Shown: positions 16,008 to 26,514, counted from the first letter of the stretch. The stretch is 64,000 nucleotides of DNA from Prochlorococcus sp. AG-449-P16 (GCA_003212175.1 QCQN01000003.1:1-64000); one strand, 5' to 3'. The notes: generated by a model from the letters alone, not told the origin. Program-made: numbers and translations.

Positions 16008-17084
16008 TTGAATAATTTCAATTATTCCTTAGAAATTGATAAGATTAACTCTCAAATGGGGAGAGCAGAGATACAAAAAAAAAGACTAATTCGTAATATC
16101 AACAGGGAATACGAACTTTATTTAAAACTTGTAAGAGATCTTTTATACATTTCTGTAGAGAAAGGAGTTAATGAATTATGCAGCGATCCATCAATTAAAG
16201 ATGTTTTCTTAAGTGCGGACGAATTTTTTAGTTTCTTTGACAAAAAAATAGGTAAACTCATTAATTCGAAATTACCTTTTTTAACATTAGAACAATTAAA
16301 AATAGATAAACTCGAAAAAAATATAAACAATAAATTAAATTTTAATAGTTTAGGCAGATCTCTAAAAATAAAGGATGAACTAAAAGATGAATTTCAATAC
16401 AAAAATGGGTTTCCATTTGAAGAACCTTTTGAGTTTCAGATTAGTGAAGATATTTCTAATACTTCGGAATATTATCAAGTTGAAAATTATGAGAAAATCG
16501 TATCTTTTGATTTAGATAAGAATGAACATATTAATTATTCACCAAATAATAATTCTATTGAAAGTATAGGTTTAGAAAAACAATTTATTTCCTCTCTACT
16601 CGAATTGATAGAAGGAGTTAAGTTTGAGAAAACTTCATATCTTGAAAACCCAAATATTAAAAAAGTGGATATTTCTTCCAATCAGCATAGTCTCGAAAAC
16701 TTCGATTTAATTGATATTTCATTGGAAAATTTACTTTTGAATCTATCATACAAAATTAACCAAGAATTATTTAAGGCTAATATAATCAAAAAGATGATAT
16801 CTAAAAATTCTTTTGAGTACTTGGTAGGTAAAAGATTGATGATAAAACATCCACATCCTTTTATTATAAATTTCGAACTCAATTTGAATAATTCATCATC
16901 AAATGTTCATAATTTTCCGAGTATTATGTTTTTAAATATATCTATTGTTGAATTAGAGTTTAAAAATTTAAATCTTTCTATCCAGAGGAATAAAATTAAC
17001 GATCTAAAAAATCAATTTCAGCGTTTGATTAAAAAAGAGACATATTGGAGGCAAAAAGAAATAACTTTGAATAAGATACGTTGA
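16008..17084 (+). CDS. Conserved hypothetical protein between tsf and recG
   Basis: The 358-residue product has no recognised domain. A likely coiled-coil or helical head (residues 1-60) and a helical, Lys-rich tail (about 310-358) flank a low-complexity Asn/Asp/Glu-rich middle. There are no membrane spans or signal peptide. The frame starts with TTG at 16008, 4 bases after the tsf stop; an ATG at codon 17 is an alternative. It sits in line with tsf and recG and may be co-transcribed. The function is unknown. Confidence 0.7.
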   Translation: MNNFNYSLEIDKINSQMGRAEIQKKRLIRNINREYELYLKLVRDLLYISVEKGVNELCSDPSIKDVFLSADEFFSFFDKKIGKLINSKLPFLTLEQLKIDKLEKNINNKLNFNSLGRSLKIKDELKDEFQYKNGFPFEEPFEFQISEDISNTSEYYQVENYEKIVSFDLDKNEHINYSPNNNSIESIGLEKQFISSLLELIEGVKFEKTSYLENPNIKKVDISSNQHSLENFDLIDISLENLLLNLSYKINQELFKANIIKKMISKNSFEYLVGKRLMIKHPHPFIINFELNLNNSSSNVHNFPSIMFLNISIVELEFKNLNLSIQRNKINDLKNQFQRLIKKETYWRQKEITLNKIR

Positions 17085-17106
17085 AAAAATAACTCTTTTT
17101 TCAAAT

Positions 17107-19563
17107 GTGACTATTAGCCGGAATAATAATAAATTAATTAAAGATTGGATTAGACCTCTTCAAAAGTCTCTTACTATTGAAACTGAAAACAAATTTATTA
17201 ATACTTTAGGAAGAGAAAAATATTTTAATGATTATTTGCATGAATCATTGAAAAAACTAGATAATCTAAATCTCTCAGACGAATATTTAAGAATATTTTG
17301 TGAATTTTCAAAAAAATATAATGAATATAATAATTTAGATGAAAATCAAAGAAAAAGGTTAATTATAGATACAAGAAAAAATCTTTATAAACTAGGTAAA
17401 ACTCTAGAAGTAGAAAGTTCTAATAATTTTTCTAATCATGTTTTTCTGAATAAAGCTGATTCAAATTTGTCTTTTGATTCAGATATTTCATTAATAAAAA
17501 ATGTAGGAAAAGTTTATAAAAATAAGCTTAATGAATTAGGGATATTTCATATAAAAGATCTAATTAATTATTTCCCACGAACATATCTAGACTATACGAA
17601 TAGAGTCAAGATAATAAATTTAAAACCGGATAATTTATACACGTGCATAGCAAACGTTAAAAGATTTTATATTCATAAGAGTAAAAAAAATAGTAATTTA
17701 TCAATAATGAATATTATAGTTTCTGATGAAACGTCTTCAATAAAGGTTACAAAATTTTTTTTAGGAAGAAGATTTAGATCTTACTCCTTCTTCACATCTC
17801 AAAAATCTTTGTATACTCCTGGAACCAAATTAGCAATTTCCGGTAAGGTTAAATTGACAGAGTATGGCAAAACTTTTGTAGATCCGCAGATTGAAATTCT
17901 TAAGGATAACAATGATAATTTTAATTTCTCAGGCAAAATATTACCCTTGTATTCATTAGGTGAAGCATTATCAAATATGAGTTTTATAAAACTTATGAAA
18001 AAGGTACTAATTTATGCAAAGCAATACCCAGAAATCTTAAATAAAAAACAACTTAATTCATTATCTTTATTATCAAAAGGAGAGTCTTTGATTAATATTC
18101 ATTTTCCACCAAGTCAACAGGCACTTATTGAGTCAAAAAAACGTTTGGTTTTTGATGAGTTGTTCCTACTTCAAATAAAGTTCCTACTTAGAAAAAGAAA
18201 GACGAATAAAAATGTAACTTCCCCAAAATTACCTCAAAAGAAATCTTTATTAAAAGAATTTTTAAATACTTTTCCTTTTGAATTAACAAAGTCTCAGGTC
18301 AAAGTTTTAGATGAAATTAGGACAGATTTAGCTAATCCGGAACCTATGTCGCGACTTCTTCAAGGAGATGTAGGAAGCGGTAAAACCATAATTGCAATAG
18401 CGTCTCTTTTACTTGTCATTGAAAAAAACCTGCAAGGTGCATTTATGGTCCCAACTGAGGTATTGGCAGAACAGCATTATAAAAATTTATTAAAATATTT
18501 GAACCCACTTTTAGTATCTGTTGAACTACTAACTGGGAATACCCCTCAAAAAAAAAGAAAAGAAATTTTCTCTAATTTGAATAATGGATTAGTTGATATC
18601 CTCGTAGGTACACATGCATTATTTGAGGATAAAGTCAGCTTTAATGCATTAGGTATGGTCGTAATTGATGAACAACATAGATTTGGAGTTTCTCAAAGAA
18701 ATAGATTATTAAATAAAGGAGAAAATACTAACTTGTTATCAATGACAGCAACGCCAATTCCAAGAACTCTTGCGCTTTCTATTTATGGTGATTTAGAGGT
18801 GAGTCAAATTACAGAACTCCCTCCAGGGAGAGTTCCCATAACTACAAAAATAATTTCAGAAGATGATTTAACTAACTTGTTCAAGATTGTTGAAGATGAG
18901 ATAAATAAGGGAAAGCAAGCTTATGTGATTTTGCCACTTATAGAAGATTCAGAAAAAATGAATTTAAGCTCCGCAAAGAAAATATTTAAACATTTATCAG
19001 AAGAGGTCTTTTTTAACAAAAAAGTTGGATTATTACATGGCAAATTAAGTTCACAAGAAAAGAATGAAGTGATTAATTCTTTTTTAAATAATGAAATTAA
19101 TATATTGGTTTCAACCACAGTAATTGAGGTTGGAATTGATGTGCCAAACGCCACAATTATGATTATTTATAATTCGGATAGATTTGGATTGTCCCAACTA
19201 CATCAATTAAGGGGGAGAGTTGGTAGAGGATCAACAAAATCTTTTTGTTATCTGGTAACCCCCGATAAAAATGGATTAGAAAATAAAAGACTTTGTGTTT
19301 TGCAAAAATCTAATGATGGCTTTTATATTGCTGAAAAAGACTTGGAGCTTAGAGGACCAGGCCAGATTTTAGGATATAGACAATCCGGATTGCCTGATTT
19401 TGTACTGGACAATTTACCTAATAATAAATTTCTTATTGATAAGGCTCGTGAAGAGGCCATGAAGATTGTTAGTGATGATCCTGATTTAAAAGAAAATATT
19501 GTTTTAAGGAATATACTTATTGATAATTCTGATAATAAATTCATTCATGATTTCTTAAATTGA
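17107..19563 (+). CDS. recG: ATP-dependent DNA helicase RecG
   Basis: RecG unwinds and regresses stalled replication forks and branch-migrates Holliday junctions. Visible elements in order: an N-terminal extension common in cyanobacteria (about 130 residues), the wedge/OB domain, Walker A G-D-V-G-S-G-K-T near residue 420, D-E-Q-H near 520, S-M-T-A-T-P-I-P-R-T-L-A, and in the second helicase lobe T-T-V-I-E-V-G-I-D-V-P-N-A and Q-L-R-G-R-V-G-R-G. The start is GTG at 17107. Length 818 fits the cyanobacterial form. Confidence 0.97.
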   Translation: MTISRNNNKLIKDWIRPLQKSLTIETENKFINTLGREKYFNDYLHESLKKLDNLNLSDEYLRIFCEFSKKYNEYNNLDENQRKRLIIDTRKNLYKLGKTLEVESSNNFSNHVFLNKADSNLSFDSDISLIKNVGKVYKNKLNELGIFHIKDLINYFPRTYLDYTNRVKIINLKPDNLYTCIANVKRFYIHKSKKNSNLSIMNIIVSDETSSIKVTKFFLGRRFRSYSFFTSQKSLYTPGTKLAISGKVKLTEYGKTFVDPQIEILKDNNDNFNFSGKILPLYSLGEALSNMSFIKLMKKVLIYAKQYPEILNKKQLNSLSLLSKGESLINIHFPPSQQALIESKKRLVFDELFLLQIKFLLRKRKTNKNVTSPKLPQKKSLLKEFLNTFPFELTKSQVKVLDEIRTDLANPEPMSRLLQGDVGSGKTIIAIASLLLVIEKNLQGAFMVPTEVLAEQHYKNLLKYLNPLLVSVELLTGNTPQKKRKEIFSNLNNGLVDILVGTHALFEDKVSFNALGMVVIDEQHRFGVSQRNRLLNKGENTNLLSMTATPIPRTLALSIYGDLEVSQITELPPGRVPITTKIISEDDLTNLFKIVEDEINKGKQAYVILPLIEDSEKMNLSSAKKIFKHLSEEVFFNKKVGLLHGKLSSQEKNEVINSFLNNEINILVSTTVIEVGIDVPNATIMIIYNSDRFGLSQLHQLRGRVGRGSTKSFCYLVTPDKNGLENKRLCVLQKSNDGFYIAEKDLELRGPGQILGYRQSGLPDFVLDNLPNNKFLIDKAREEAMKIVSDDPDLKENIVLRNILIDNSDNKFIHDFLN

Positions 19564-19620
19564 AAACTAACATTGTAATTTTTGATATATATGCCACTAT
19601 AAAGCAATTGTAAATTTCAA

Positions 19621-20304
19621 TTGAAAATTTGGAATAAAATACCAATTAAAGATAATGGAGATAAATTAATAGCTATACCTAGCTGCTTAAATTTTTTAGA
19701 TCCCCACCCTTATTATCATTTAGGAGCACCTTACAAAGATAAAAATTCTATTTGGAAATTAAGAGAGGAGGTCGTAAATAGATTATTAAAAGTAAATGAT
19801 TATTTGATATCAAAGAGTAGTTTTAACCTTTTAATGTATGACAGTTGGCGACCTTTAGAAGTCCAGGAATTTATGTTTAAAAGAGCATTTTTATTAGAGT
19901 GTGAAAAATCCGATATTGATATTTCTTTTGAAAATATAAAATCTTATCCATCCATTTTAAAAAAAATTGAAAAATTTTGGGCATATCCTTCTTATGACAC
20001 AAGGTGTCCTCCCCCTCATTCAACTGGGGGTGCATTGGATGTTTGTTTATCAGATGAAGACGGAAATCTTGTTGAAATGGGGAGCATGGTTGATCAAATG
20101 GATGAGACCTCAAATCCTTATTTTTATGAAAACGTAAAGAATGAAAAAGCAATTATTTGGAATAGTAGAAGAAATTTACTAAGGGAAATTATGACTAAAT
20201 TCGGATTTGCACAACATCCTAATGAATGGTGGCATTTTAGTTATGGTGATCAATTATGGGCTTGGAAAAATAAAAAAGACAATGCCCTTTATGGAAAAAT
20301 TTAA
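19621..20304 (+). CDS. D-alanyl-D-alanine dipeptidase (VanX/DdpX family, M15D)
   Basis: VanX-type enzymes hydrolyse free D-Ala-D-Ala. The zinc ligands and catalytic residues are visible: His133 and Asp140 in H-S-T-G-G-A-L-D, Glu202 and His205 in E-W-W-H, and the substrate Arg in D-S-W-R-P at residues 74-78. The product is 227 residues, cytoplasmic, without a signal peptide. The start is TTG at 19621, at the position where family proteins begin. No vancomycin-resistance genes are nearby, so a role in peptidoglycan precursor recycling is more likely than drug resistance. Confidence 0.9.
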   Translation: MKIWNKIPIKDNGDKLIAIPSCLNFLDPHPYYHLGAPYKDKNSIWKLREEVVNRLLKVNDYLISKSSFNLLMYDSWRPLEVQEFMFKRAFLLECEKSDIDISFENIKSYPSILKKIEKFWAYPSYDTRCPPPHSTGGALDVCLSDEDGNLVEMGSMVDQMDETSNPYFYENVKNEKAIIWNSRRNLLREIMTKFGFAQHPNEWWHFSYGDQLWAWKNKKDNALYGKI

Positions 20305-20307
20305 ATT

Positions 20308-22095
20308 TTATTGATTTTTATTTAGTAAATTCAATATATAATTTTCATCTTTAGTATTTATAAAATCTCCGAAATCCAAATCTAAATTACTCTTCCAATT
20401 ATCAAATAATGGCTGAAGAGTTTTTTCTAAATCGTTTAGTTCCATTCTTTGTAAGAATGGTTTAGCCAACCTTTGTAGATTTTTACTTCCCCCCAACCAT
20501 AATTGGTACTTGTTTTGGCCACTTCCAACAAGGGCTAATTCGGCCATATAAGGTCTGGTACATCCATTCGGACATCCTGTCATTCTGAATAATATTGTCT
20601 TTTGTATTTTTAGATCTAATAGTAAATTTTCAATCCTTTTTAATACATCAGGTAATATTCTTTCAGCTTCAGTCATTGCAAGACCACAAAGTGGTAAAGC
20701 AGGACAAGCTAAAGCGTGTCTTTGTATTTCATTAATATTCTCTAAATTTTCATATCCAATTTTTGATAGAGATTTTTGAATTTCACCTTTGTTTTTATTG
20801 GCGATATTACAAAGTAAAATATCTTGATTAGGAGTGAGTCTTAAATCTAAATTATATTTTTTAACAATACTTGTGATGGTATTCTTCTTTGCTCCAGATA
20901 ATCTCCCTGATAATAATGGTAAACCTACGAAATAGGAAGATTTATTTTGTTTATGCCAACCTAGGTAATCAATAAGAACCTTATCAGGTTCTTTTCTGAT
21001 TTTTTGAATTTCTTTTTTGAAATACTTATCAGAAAGTATCTTTTTGAACCATTTAATACCTTTTCTATGAAGAAGATATTTCATTCTCGAATTTTTTCTT
21101 GATTTTCTATCACCATAATCTCTTTGAATAGCAACAATGCTTTGTATTAATTCATAAACATCAGGTTCTTCAACATATCCAAGTGGATCTGCAATTCTGG
21201 CAAAGGTCTCTTCATTATTATGTGTGCGACCCATACCACCTCCAACATAGAAGTTACACCCTTCTAAGTTTCCATCTTTAGAGGTAAAGGCAACTATTCC
21301 TATGTCATTGGTAAGAAGATCAACAGAATTGTCCCCAGGAACTGTAACAGCACATTTGAATTTTCTCGGCAAATAAGTTGAACCATAGAGAGGCTCATCT
21401 TTTATCCCACTAAAAACATTATCTTTGAATTGCAGCTTCCTAATTGCTTCAATATCTTTGTCAGGCTTTATGGTGTACTCTAAATCTCCATCAGCCCAAA
21501 GCTCTAAAAAAGTGCCTTGGCCAGCCATTGGAGTGAGAAGATCTGCAACTTTTTTTGCTAATTCTCTTGCAATATTATAGTCTGGGGAATCAAATGGAGC
21601 CGCAGGGGCCATAACGTTTCTATTAATGTCTCCACATGCAGCTAATGTGGAGCCCATTGAATTTACTATTGTTTGGATTACTTCTTTTAGATTCTCCTTT
21701 CTAATTCCATGCATTTGAAAGGCTTGTCTGGTAGTGGCCCTAAGTGTTCCATTACCTAGTTTGTCAGATAATTCATCTAATGCTAAAAATAATTTCCCAG
21801 GAACTTCACCTCCAGGATTTCTTAACCTCAGCATCATTTGCCAATCTTTACTTTTGCCCGGCCTTCTATTTTCCCTGTTATCTTGTTGATAACTACCATG
21901 GAATTTTAATAACTGAACTGCATCATTGGTAAAATGATCGCTTTCATTAACTAATTCCGTAGCAAGTGGTTCTTTAAGAAATTGGCTACTTTTTTTAAAA
22001 TTTTCAAATTTAGAAACTTCTAGCCCATTTGCCAAACAAACAGTTTCTTCCTTGGTAGGATCTTTTTTCTTTTTTACTTTCTCAACCTTGATCAA
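20308..22095 (-). CDS. sir: Ferredoxin-dependent sulfite reductase
   Basis: The siroheme and 4Fe-4S ligands are Cys464, Cys470, Cys508 and Cys512, in the patterns C-x5-C and C-x3-C of the sulfite/nitrite reductase family. The N-terminal L-L-K-F-H-G-S-Y-Q-Q and L-R-A-T-T-R-Q-A-F-Q match sulfite rather than nitrite reductases. It reduces sulfite to sulfide for cysteine synthesis using reduced ferredoxin. The 595-residue protein is slightly shorter than many homologues at the C-terminus. It diverges from glyS. Confidence 0.93.
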   Translation of the reverse strand: MIKVEKVKKKKDPTKEETVCLANGLEVSKFENFKKSSQFLKEPLATELVNESDHFTNDAVQLLKFHGSYQQDNRENRRPGKSKDWQMMLRLRNPGGEVPGKLFLALDELSDKLGNGTLRATTRQAFQMHGIRKENLKEVIQTIVNSMGSTLAACGDINRNVMAPAAPFDSPDYNIARELAKKVADLLTPMAGQGTFLELWADGDLEYTIKPDKDIEAIRKLQFKDNVFSGIKDEPLYGSTYLPRKFKCAVTVPGDNSVDLLTNDIGIVAFTSKDGNLEGCNFYVGGGMGRTHNNEETFARIADPLGYVEEPDVYELIQSIVAIQRDYGDRKSRKNSRMKYLLHRKGIKWFKKILSDKYFKKEIQKIRKEPDKVLIDYLGWHKQNKSSYFVGLPLLSGRLSGAKKNTITSIVKKYNLDLRLTPNQDILLCNIANKNKGEIQKSLSKIGYENLENINEIQRHALACPALPLCGLAMTEAERILPDVLKRIENLLLDLKIQKTILFRMTGCPNGCTRPYMAELALVGSGQNKYQLWLGGSKNLQRLAKPFLQRMELNDLEKTLQPLFDNWKSNLDLDFGDFINTKDENYILNLLNKNQ

Positions 22096-22182
22096 AGGAC
22101 CAAAAAATATCTCTTTTTATACATTAGCGAAAAGCTTATTTAACTGGTAGTAAATTATAGTAAGTGAAGTTATATTTTTTTC

Positions 22183-24345
22183 TTGTCTAATTATTTACTT
22201 GAGATAGGAACAGAAGAGTTGCCCGCAAAATTTTCTCATACTGTTCTTGAGCAATTTAAAACTTTAATAGAATTTGAATTGGATAAAAAGTTAATCAAAT
22301 TCGAACATATAGTAGTTACCTCAACACCAAGGAGGATAGTTCTACTTCTCAAAGGTTTAGTTGATTATGCAGAAGATAAGGTAATAGAAAGAAAAGGGCC
22401 TAAAGCTAATTCAGCTTATTTAAATGGATGTCCAACTAATGCTGCTTTAGGATTTGCTAATAGCTTAGATATAGATGTAGGTGAGCTAGAAATAAAAACT
22501 ACAGAAAAGGGTGATTTTGTATTTGGAAAGAAAATTGAGAAAGGACTATCAACAAGAATTTCTTTGTCTTCGATTATCCCAAAATTAGTAAAGAGTCTTC
22601 AAGGCCCCCGATTTATGAAATGGGGAGCTGGGAACATAAAATTTTCAAGACCTATTAGGTGGATTACTTCCATTTACAATGATGAAATTCTTCATTTTGA
22701 ATTTAATGAATGTGATCCTAAGATCAAAATAAGTAATAAAACAAGAAGTCATAGGCTAATCAATGAAGTTTTAGAAGTTCAGAATCCTGATGTTTTTTTT
22801 GAATTATTGAAACGAAATAGAGTAATAGCTATTCGAAAAGAAAGAAAAGAAAAAATTGAAAGTTTAATAAATCAGGCATCTAAAACCTTAAATCTGAAAC
22901 CTGACCTTTCAGAAGGATTACTAAATGAACTAACTGATTTAGTTGAATGGCCAGACTTAATTATTGGCAAATTTAATGATGAATTTCTTGATCTTCCGGT
23001 TGAAGTTCTCTCAACAGTCATGAAAAGTCATCAGAGATACGTTCCTCTATTATTGAAAAACAAAAGTTTTTCTAAACTAGATTTAAGCTCTGAAAAAAAT
23101 ATTAGTACAACTTTCTGCGTTATTTCAAATGGTCTTGAAGAATCAAATAAAAATATTGCCAAAGGTAATGAGAAAGTATTGAGGGCAAGGTTTTCAGATG
23201 CAAAGTTTTTCGTAGAAAGTGACAAAAAAGTTGCTTCAATCAAAAGAAATGAAAAGCTAAAATCTGTTTCTTACTTGAAAGGACTTGGAAATATATTTCA
23301 GAGGGTAGAAAGGATAGAGGAAGTTACTAAAAAAATTCTTAAATTTTTAAATGATAAGTCTTTAGAAGAAAAAAAAATAATAGAAGCTGCCAAATACTGT
23401 AAAAACGACTTATGTAGCGAAATTGTTTTTGAATTCCCTGAGCTTCAAGGAATAATGGGTGGTAAGTATCTTAAATTTGAGGGATTTAGCGGAGATGTTT
23501 GCTTGGCTGTCGCTGAACATTATTTACCTTCTTTTTATAAAGATGCTTTGCCCTCCACAAAATATGGTGCAATAGTTTCTATAGCAGATAAGGTCGAAAC
23601 TTTAATAAGTATATTTATTTCTGGTAAACGTCCAAGTGGATCATCTGATCCTTATGCTTTAAGAAGAAATTTGAATGGAGTGATTAGAATAATTTGGGAT
23701 TATGAATTTGATTTACCTTTAGATAAATTATTTAACGAACTTATTGATTTTTGGAAAATCGTATTTCCGAATTTAAACTTCTCAAGAGAAACAGTATTTA
23801 ATGATTTAAATGAATTTTTAGTTCAAAGAATTGTTAGTCATCTAGAAGAAATATCACTAAGTAAAGAATTAATAAAGGCGGTTTGCTCTTCGGATGAGTT
23901 ATCTCAAAAAAGAGTATTGAATATTGTTGATCTTAAAAATAGGATCAAATCAATTGTTGATTTCGAAGAAAAGGATACTTTTGTTGAAATTCAGAAGGTA
24001 ATTACTAGGGTTAGTAAATTAGCTAATAGCGGCAATCTTTCAACAGACGTCCTCACAATCGGAGATTATGTAAATACAAAACTTTTTGAAAAAGATTGTG
24101 AATTGAAAGTGTATGAATTTATTAGAGAATTAGAAAGCCTTTTATTACCAGGATATTGCAATTATTCGAAACTTCTTAATTTGTTCCAGAATAATATAAA
24201 TACTATTGAAGATTTATTTGATAATGATAAGGGAGTCTTAGTAATGACAGAAGATATAACAATAAGAAATAACAGGCTCAATTTATTGAGCTTAATTAGA
24301 AATTATTCTCTAAAAATAGCTGACTTTACAGTTTTGAACTCTTAA
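22183..24345 (+). CDS. glyS: Glycyl-tRNA synthetase beta subunit
   Basis: The protein opens with L-L-E-I-G-T-E-E-L-P-A, the conserved start of bacterial GlyS, and includes the H-Q-R-Y and S-S-D-P-Y-A-L-R-R regions. GlyS is the tRNA-binding half of the alpha2-beta2 enzyme; the alpha subunit glyQ is not in this window. The start is TTG at 22183, immediately before the conserved head. Its 720 residues are normal. The 3' end overlaps the 3' end of chlP on the other strand by 20 bases. Confidence 0.96.
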   Translation: MSNYLLEIGTEELPAKFSHTVLEQFKTLIEFELDKKLIKFEHIVVTSTPRRIVLLLKGLVDYAEDKVIERKGPKANSAYLNGCPTNAALGFANSLDIDVGELEIKTTEKGDFVFGKKIEKGLSTRISLSSIIPKLVKSLQGPRFMKWGAGNIKFSRPIRWITSIYNDEILHFEFNECDPKIKISNKTRSHRLINEVLEVQNPDVFFELLKRNRVIAIRKERKEKIESLINQASKTLNLKPDLSEGLLNELTDLVEWPDLIIGKFNDEFLDLPVEVLSTVMKSHQRYVPLLLKNKSFSKLDLSSEKNISTTFCVISNGLEESNKNIAKGNEKVLRARFSDAKFFVESDKKVASIKRNEKLKSVSYLKGLGNIFQRVERIEEVTKKILKFLNDKSLEEKKIIEAAKYCKNDLCSEIVFEFPELQGIMGGKYLKFEGFSGDVCLAVAEHYLPSFYKDALPSTKYGAIVSIADKVETLISIFISGKRPSGSSDPYALRRNLNGVIRIIWDYEFDLPLDKLFNELIDFWKIVFPNLNFSRETVFNDLNEFLVQRIVSHLEEISLSKELIKAVCSSDELSQKRVLNIVDLKNRIKSIVDFEEKDTFVEIQKVITRVSKLANSGNLSTDVLTIGDYVNTKLFEKDCELKVYEFIRELESLLLPGYCNYSKLLNLFQNNINTIEDLFDNDKGVLVMTEDITIRNNRLNLLSLIRNYSLKIADFTVLNS

Positions 24346-25666
24346 CCTTAATTCCTCCCTTTATTGAATAATTTGCCAGCATTTTTTCAACTTCTTTGTT
24401 CTCTCTAACAGCACTATCAACGGGTTTATATTTTAAAGGTGCTAGTGCTTTTCCTCTTAAAATGGAGCCCAACGTAAGCATTGTAATTTTAAGCTGTTGT
24501 AATGGTTTCATTGAGACAACTTTTTTATATAAATAACTGTCAAAAGTTAGCCTTTGAACGTCCATATCATCGCACATCTCAACAAAGGCTTCTCTAGCTG
24601 AATCATTTCTATAAAAAATGTTCTGAAGAATTTCTAAAACTTTATAAGTAGTGCCGTATTTCTTATCCCATTTTTTAAGGTAATTTTTTAAGTCCTTTTC
24701 TGTTGGCACTATTTGACCATTTTTTGATGCTTCAACAATTTCTTCGGCGCACATTCTTCCGCTTTTGGCAGCAAAATAAATACCTTCACCTGAACTTTTT
24801 GTAACATATCCTGCAGCATCTCCTACTAAAGCCATTCTTCCGACAACTCTTCTAGGCCTGGGATGTTCAGGAATTGGGTGAGCCTCAACTTTAATAACCT
24901 CACCATTTACTAGCCTTTTTTGTGCTCTGTTTCTTACTCCTTCTTGCAGACCCTTTATAAGTGATTGATTCTTTTGCATTGTGCCTGTTCCCACAGCAAC
25001 ATGATCATATTTGGGAAATACCCAACCATAAAAGTCAGGGGAAACGTCAGTTCCAACATACATTTCTGCGAGATCCTCGTAGTAACTCATCTCCTCTTTT
25101 GGTAATTTTATTCTTTCTTGGAAGGCAATAGCTACTTTATAATCGCCAGCATCCATAGCTTTTGCGACTCTACTATTGGCTCCATCAGCACCAATTAGAA
25201 TATCAACAGTCAATTCTTTAAGTTCTCCTTTCTTCTCTCCGCTCGAGAAATCAGAATATGAAATTTTGTATGGTCCTTGATTTTTATTACCTGTATCTAT
25301 TGCAGTAACCAATCCATTAATTAATGTTGCTCCAAGATCGGCAGCTCTATTTCTCATAAAAGAATCCATTACTTCTCTTCTACACATCCCTATAAATTCA
25401 TTATCACTTTTCCCATAAACTCTGTCTAAGCTAATGTCAACTTCTCTATTTGATGGAGATATCATTCTCATATGTCTTACTTTTCTATCTATTATAGATT
25501 CGGGCAAATCGAATTCTTCGACCATGCATAGAGGTATTGCTCCTCCACATGGTTTCGCGTTGTCTAACTTTCTCTCAAAGAGCCATGTTTGTATACCAGA
25601 TTTGGCAAGTATTTCAGCAGCACATGAACCACTCGGTCCTCCCCCGATAACAGCAACTCTCAACAT
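24326..25666 (-). CDS. chlP: Geranylgeranyl diphosphate/chlorophyll reductase
   Basis: ChlP reduces the geranylgeranyl side chain to phytyl for chlorophyll and tocopherol. The N-terminal G-G-G-P-S-G-S-C-A-A-E is the FAD-binding Rossmann motif, and L-V-G-D-A-A-G-Y-V-T-K-S-S-G-E-G-I-Y is the second flavin motif typical of the ChlP/BchP family. Its 446 residues match. The protein associates with the thylakoid membrane. It is convergent with glyS (20-base overlap) and divergent from the VanY-like gene. Confidence 0.95.
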   Translation of the reverse strand: MLRVAVIGGGPSGSCAAEILAKSGIQTWLFERKLDNAKPCGGAIPLCMVEEFDLPESIIDRKVRHMRMISPSNREVDISLDRVYGKSDNEFIGMCRREVMDSFMRNRAADLGATLINGLVTAIDTGNKNQGPYKISYSDFSSGEKKGELKELTVDILIGADGANSRVAKAMDAGDYKVAIAFQERIKLPKEEMSYYEDLAEMYVGTDVSPDFYGWVFPKYDHVAVGTGTMQKNQSLIKGLQEGVRNRAQKRLVNGEVIKVEAHPIPEHPRPRRVVGRMALVGDAAGYVTKSSGEGIYFAAKSGRMCAEEIVEASKNGQIVPTEKDLKNYLKKWDKKYGTTYKVLEILQNIFYRNDSAREAFVEMCDDMDVQRLTFDSYLYKKVVSMKPLQQLKITMLTLGSILRGKALAPLKYKPVDSAVRENKEVEKMLANYSIKGGIKVKSSKL

Positions 25667-25782
25667 TTAAAAAAAAATACCTAATAAAAAATCTACATCC
25701 ATTTTGCATATAAAAGTGCATTTCTTAAAATAATAGTTAATATCGAAATATCTTTTTAATTAAGACGTTCAAATTAGAAGAA

Positions 25783-26514
25783 ATGGATGAGATAAATGAA
25801 GTAGTTGAAATACCATTTGCTGAAAGAAAGTATTTAAAAGAAAATAACTTTAAAACAATGAAATTTTTTGTTTACTTTTTACCCTTTCTAATAATATTTA
25901 CTTATTTATGTGCAATAACATTCAATACTCATTTGAAAAAAAAATCCTCAAACATTAGTAATATTGAAAATATTAAGAATATTGATTCAAGTATTTTAGG
26001 GCATTTACCCTATGAAGAGATTAATAATGAGGACTTAGTCTTTATTGAACCGCATATTTGGGTTCACAAGGATATGAGTGATGCTCTTTTAAAAATGCGA
26101 AAAGAAGCAAAAAAAGATGGAGTAAATTTAATCTTTTTGAGTGGATATAGATCTATAAAATTGCAAGAGGAGATATTTTACTCTTTAAAGTCTTTAAGAA
26201 ATCAAAATGCATCTGAAAGAGCAAGAGTTTCAGCACCTCCTGGATATTCAGAACATAGTACTGGATTTGCAATTGACATTGGTGATGGCAGTGACAGGGC
26301 GACAGATTTTGAAGTTAATTTTGAGAATACTAGTGCTTTTAAATGGCTTAATGATAATGCTGCCAGATTTCACTTTAGGTTGTCTTTCAATAGAGATCAT
26401 AAAAATGTTGATTATGAACCCTGGCACTGGAGGTATGAGGGATCAATTGAAGCACTAAAAATTTTTGAAGCATCAAATCGAGAATTAAAAAATGCAACTA
26501 ATTTGATAAATTGA
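25783..26514 (+). CDS. Membrane-anchored D-alanyl-D-alanine carboxypeptidase (VanY-like, M15B)
   Basis: One membrane helix at about residues 27-47 anchors a periplasmic zinc peptidase domain with F-L-S-G-Y-R-S at 118-124, His158 and Asp165 in E-H-S-T-G-F-A-I-D, and E-P-W-H-W-R-Y with His215. These are the M15B signatures. It would trim the terminal D-Ala of peptidoglycan stem peptides. It is the second M15 peptidase in the window, with the VanX-like gene 5.5 kb away. It diverges from chlP. Confidence 0.9.
   Translation: MDEINEVVEIPFAERKYLKENNFKTMKFFVYFLPFLIIFTYLCAITFNTHLKKKSSNISNIENIKNIDSSILGHLPYEEINNEDLVFIEPHIWVHKDMSDALLKMRKEAKKDGVNLIFLSGYRSIKLQEEIFYSLKSLRNQNASERARVSAPPGYSEHSTGFAIDIGDGSDRATDFEVNFENTSAFKWLNDNAARFHFRLSFNRDHKNVDYEPWHWRYEGSIEALKIFEASNRELKNATNLIN

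Noticed and set aside
19621..26514. Vancomycin-resistance cluster
   Set aside because: Although VanX- and VanY-type genes are present, no vanH/vanA-like genes or two-component regulators are near, and sir, glyS and chlP separate them.
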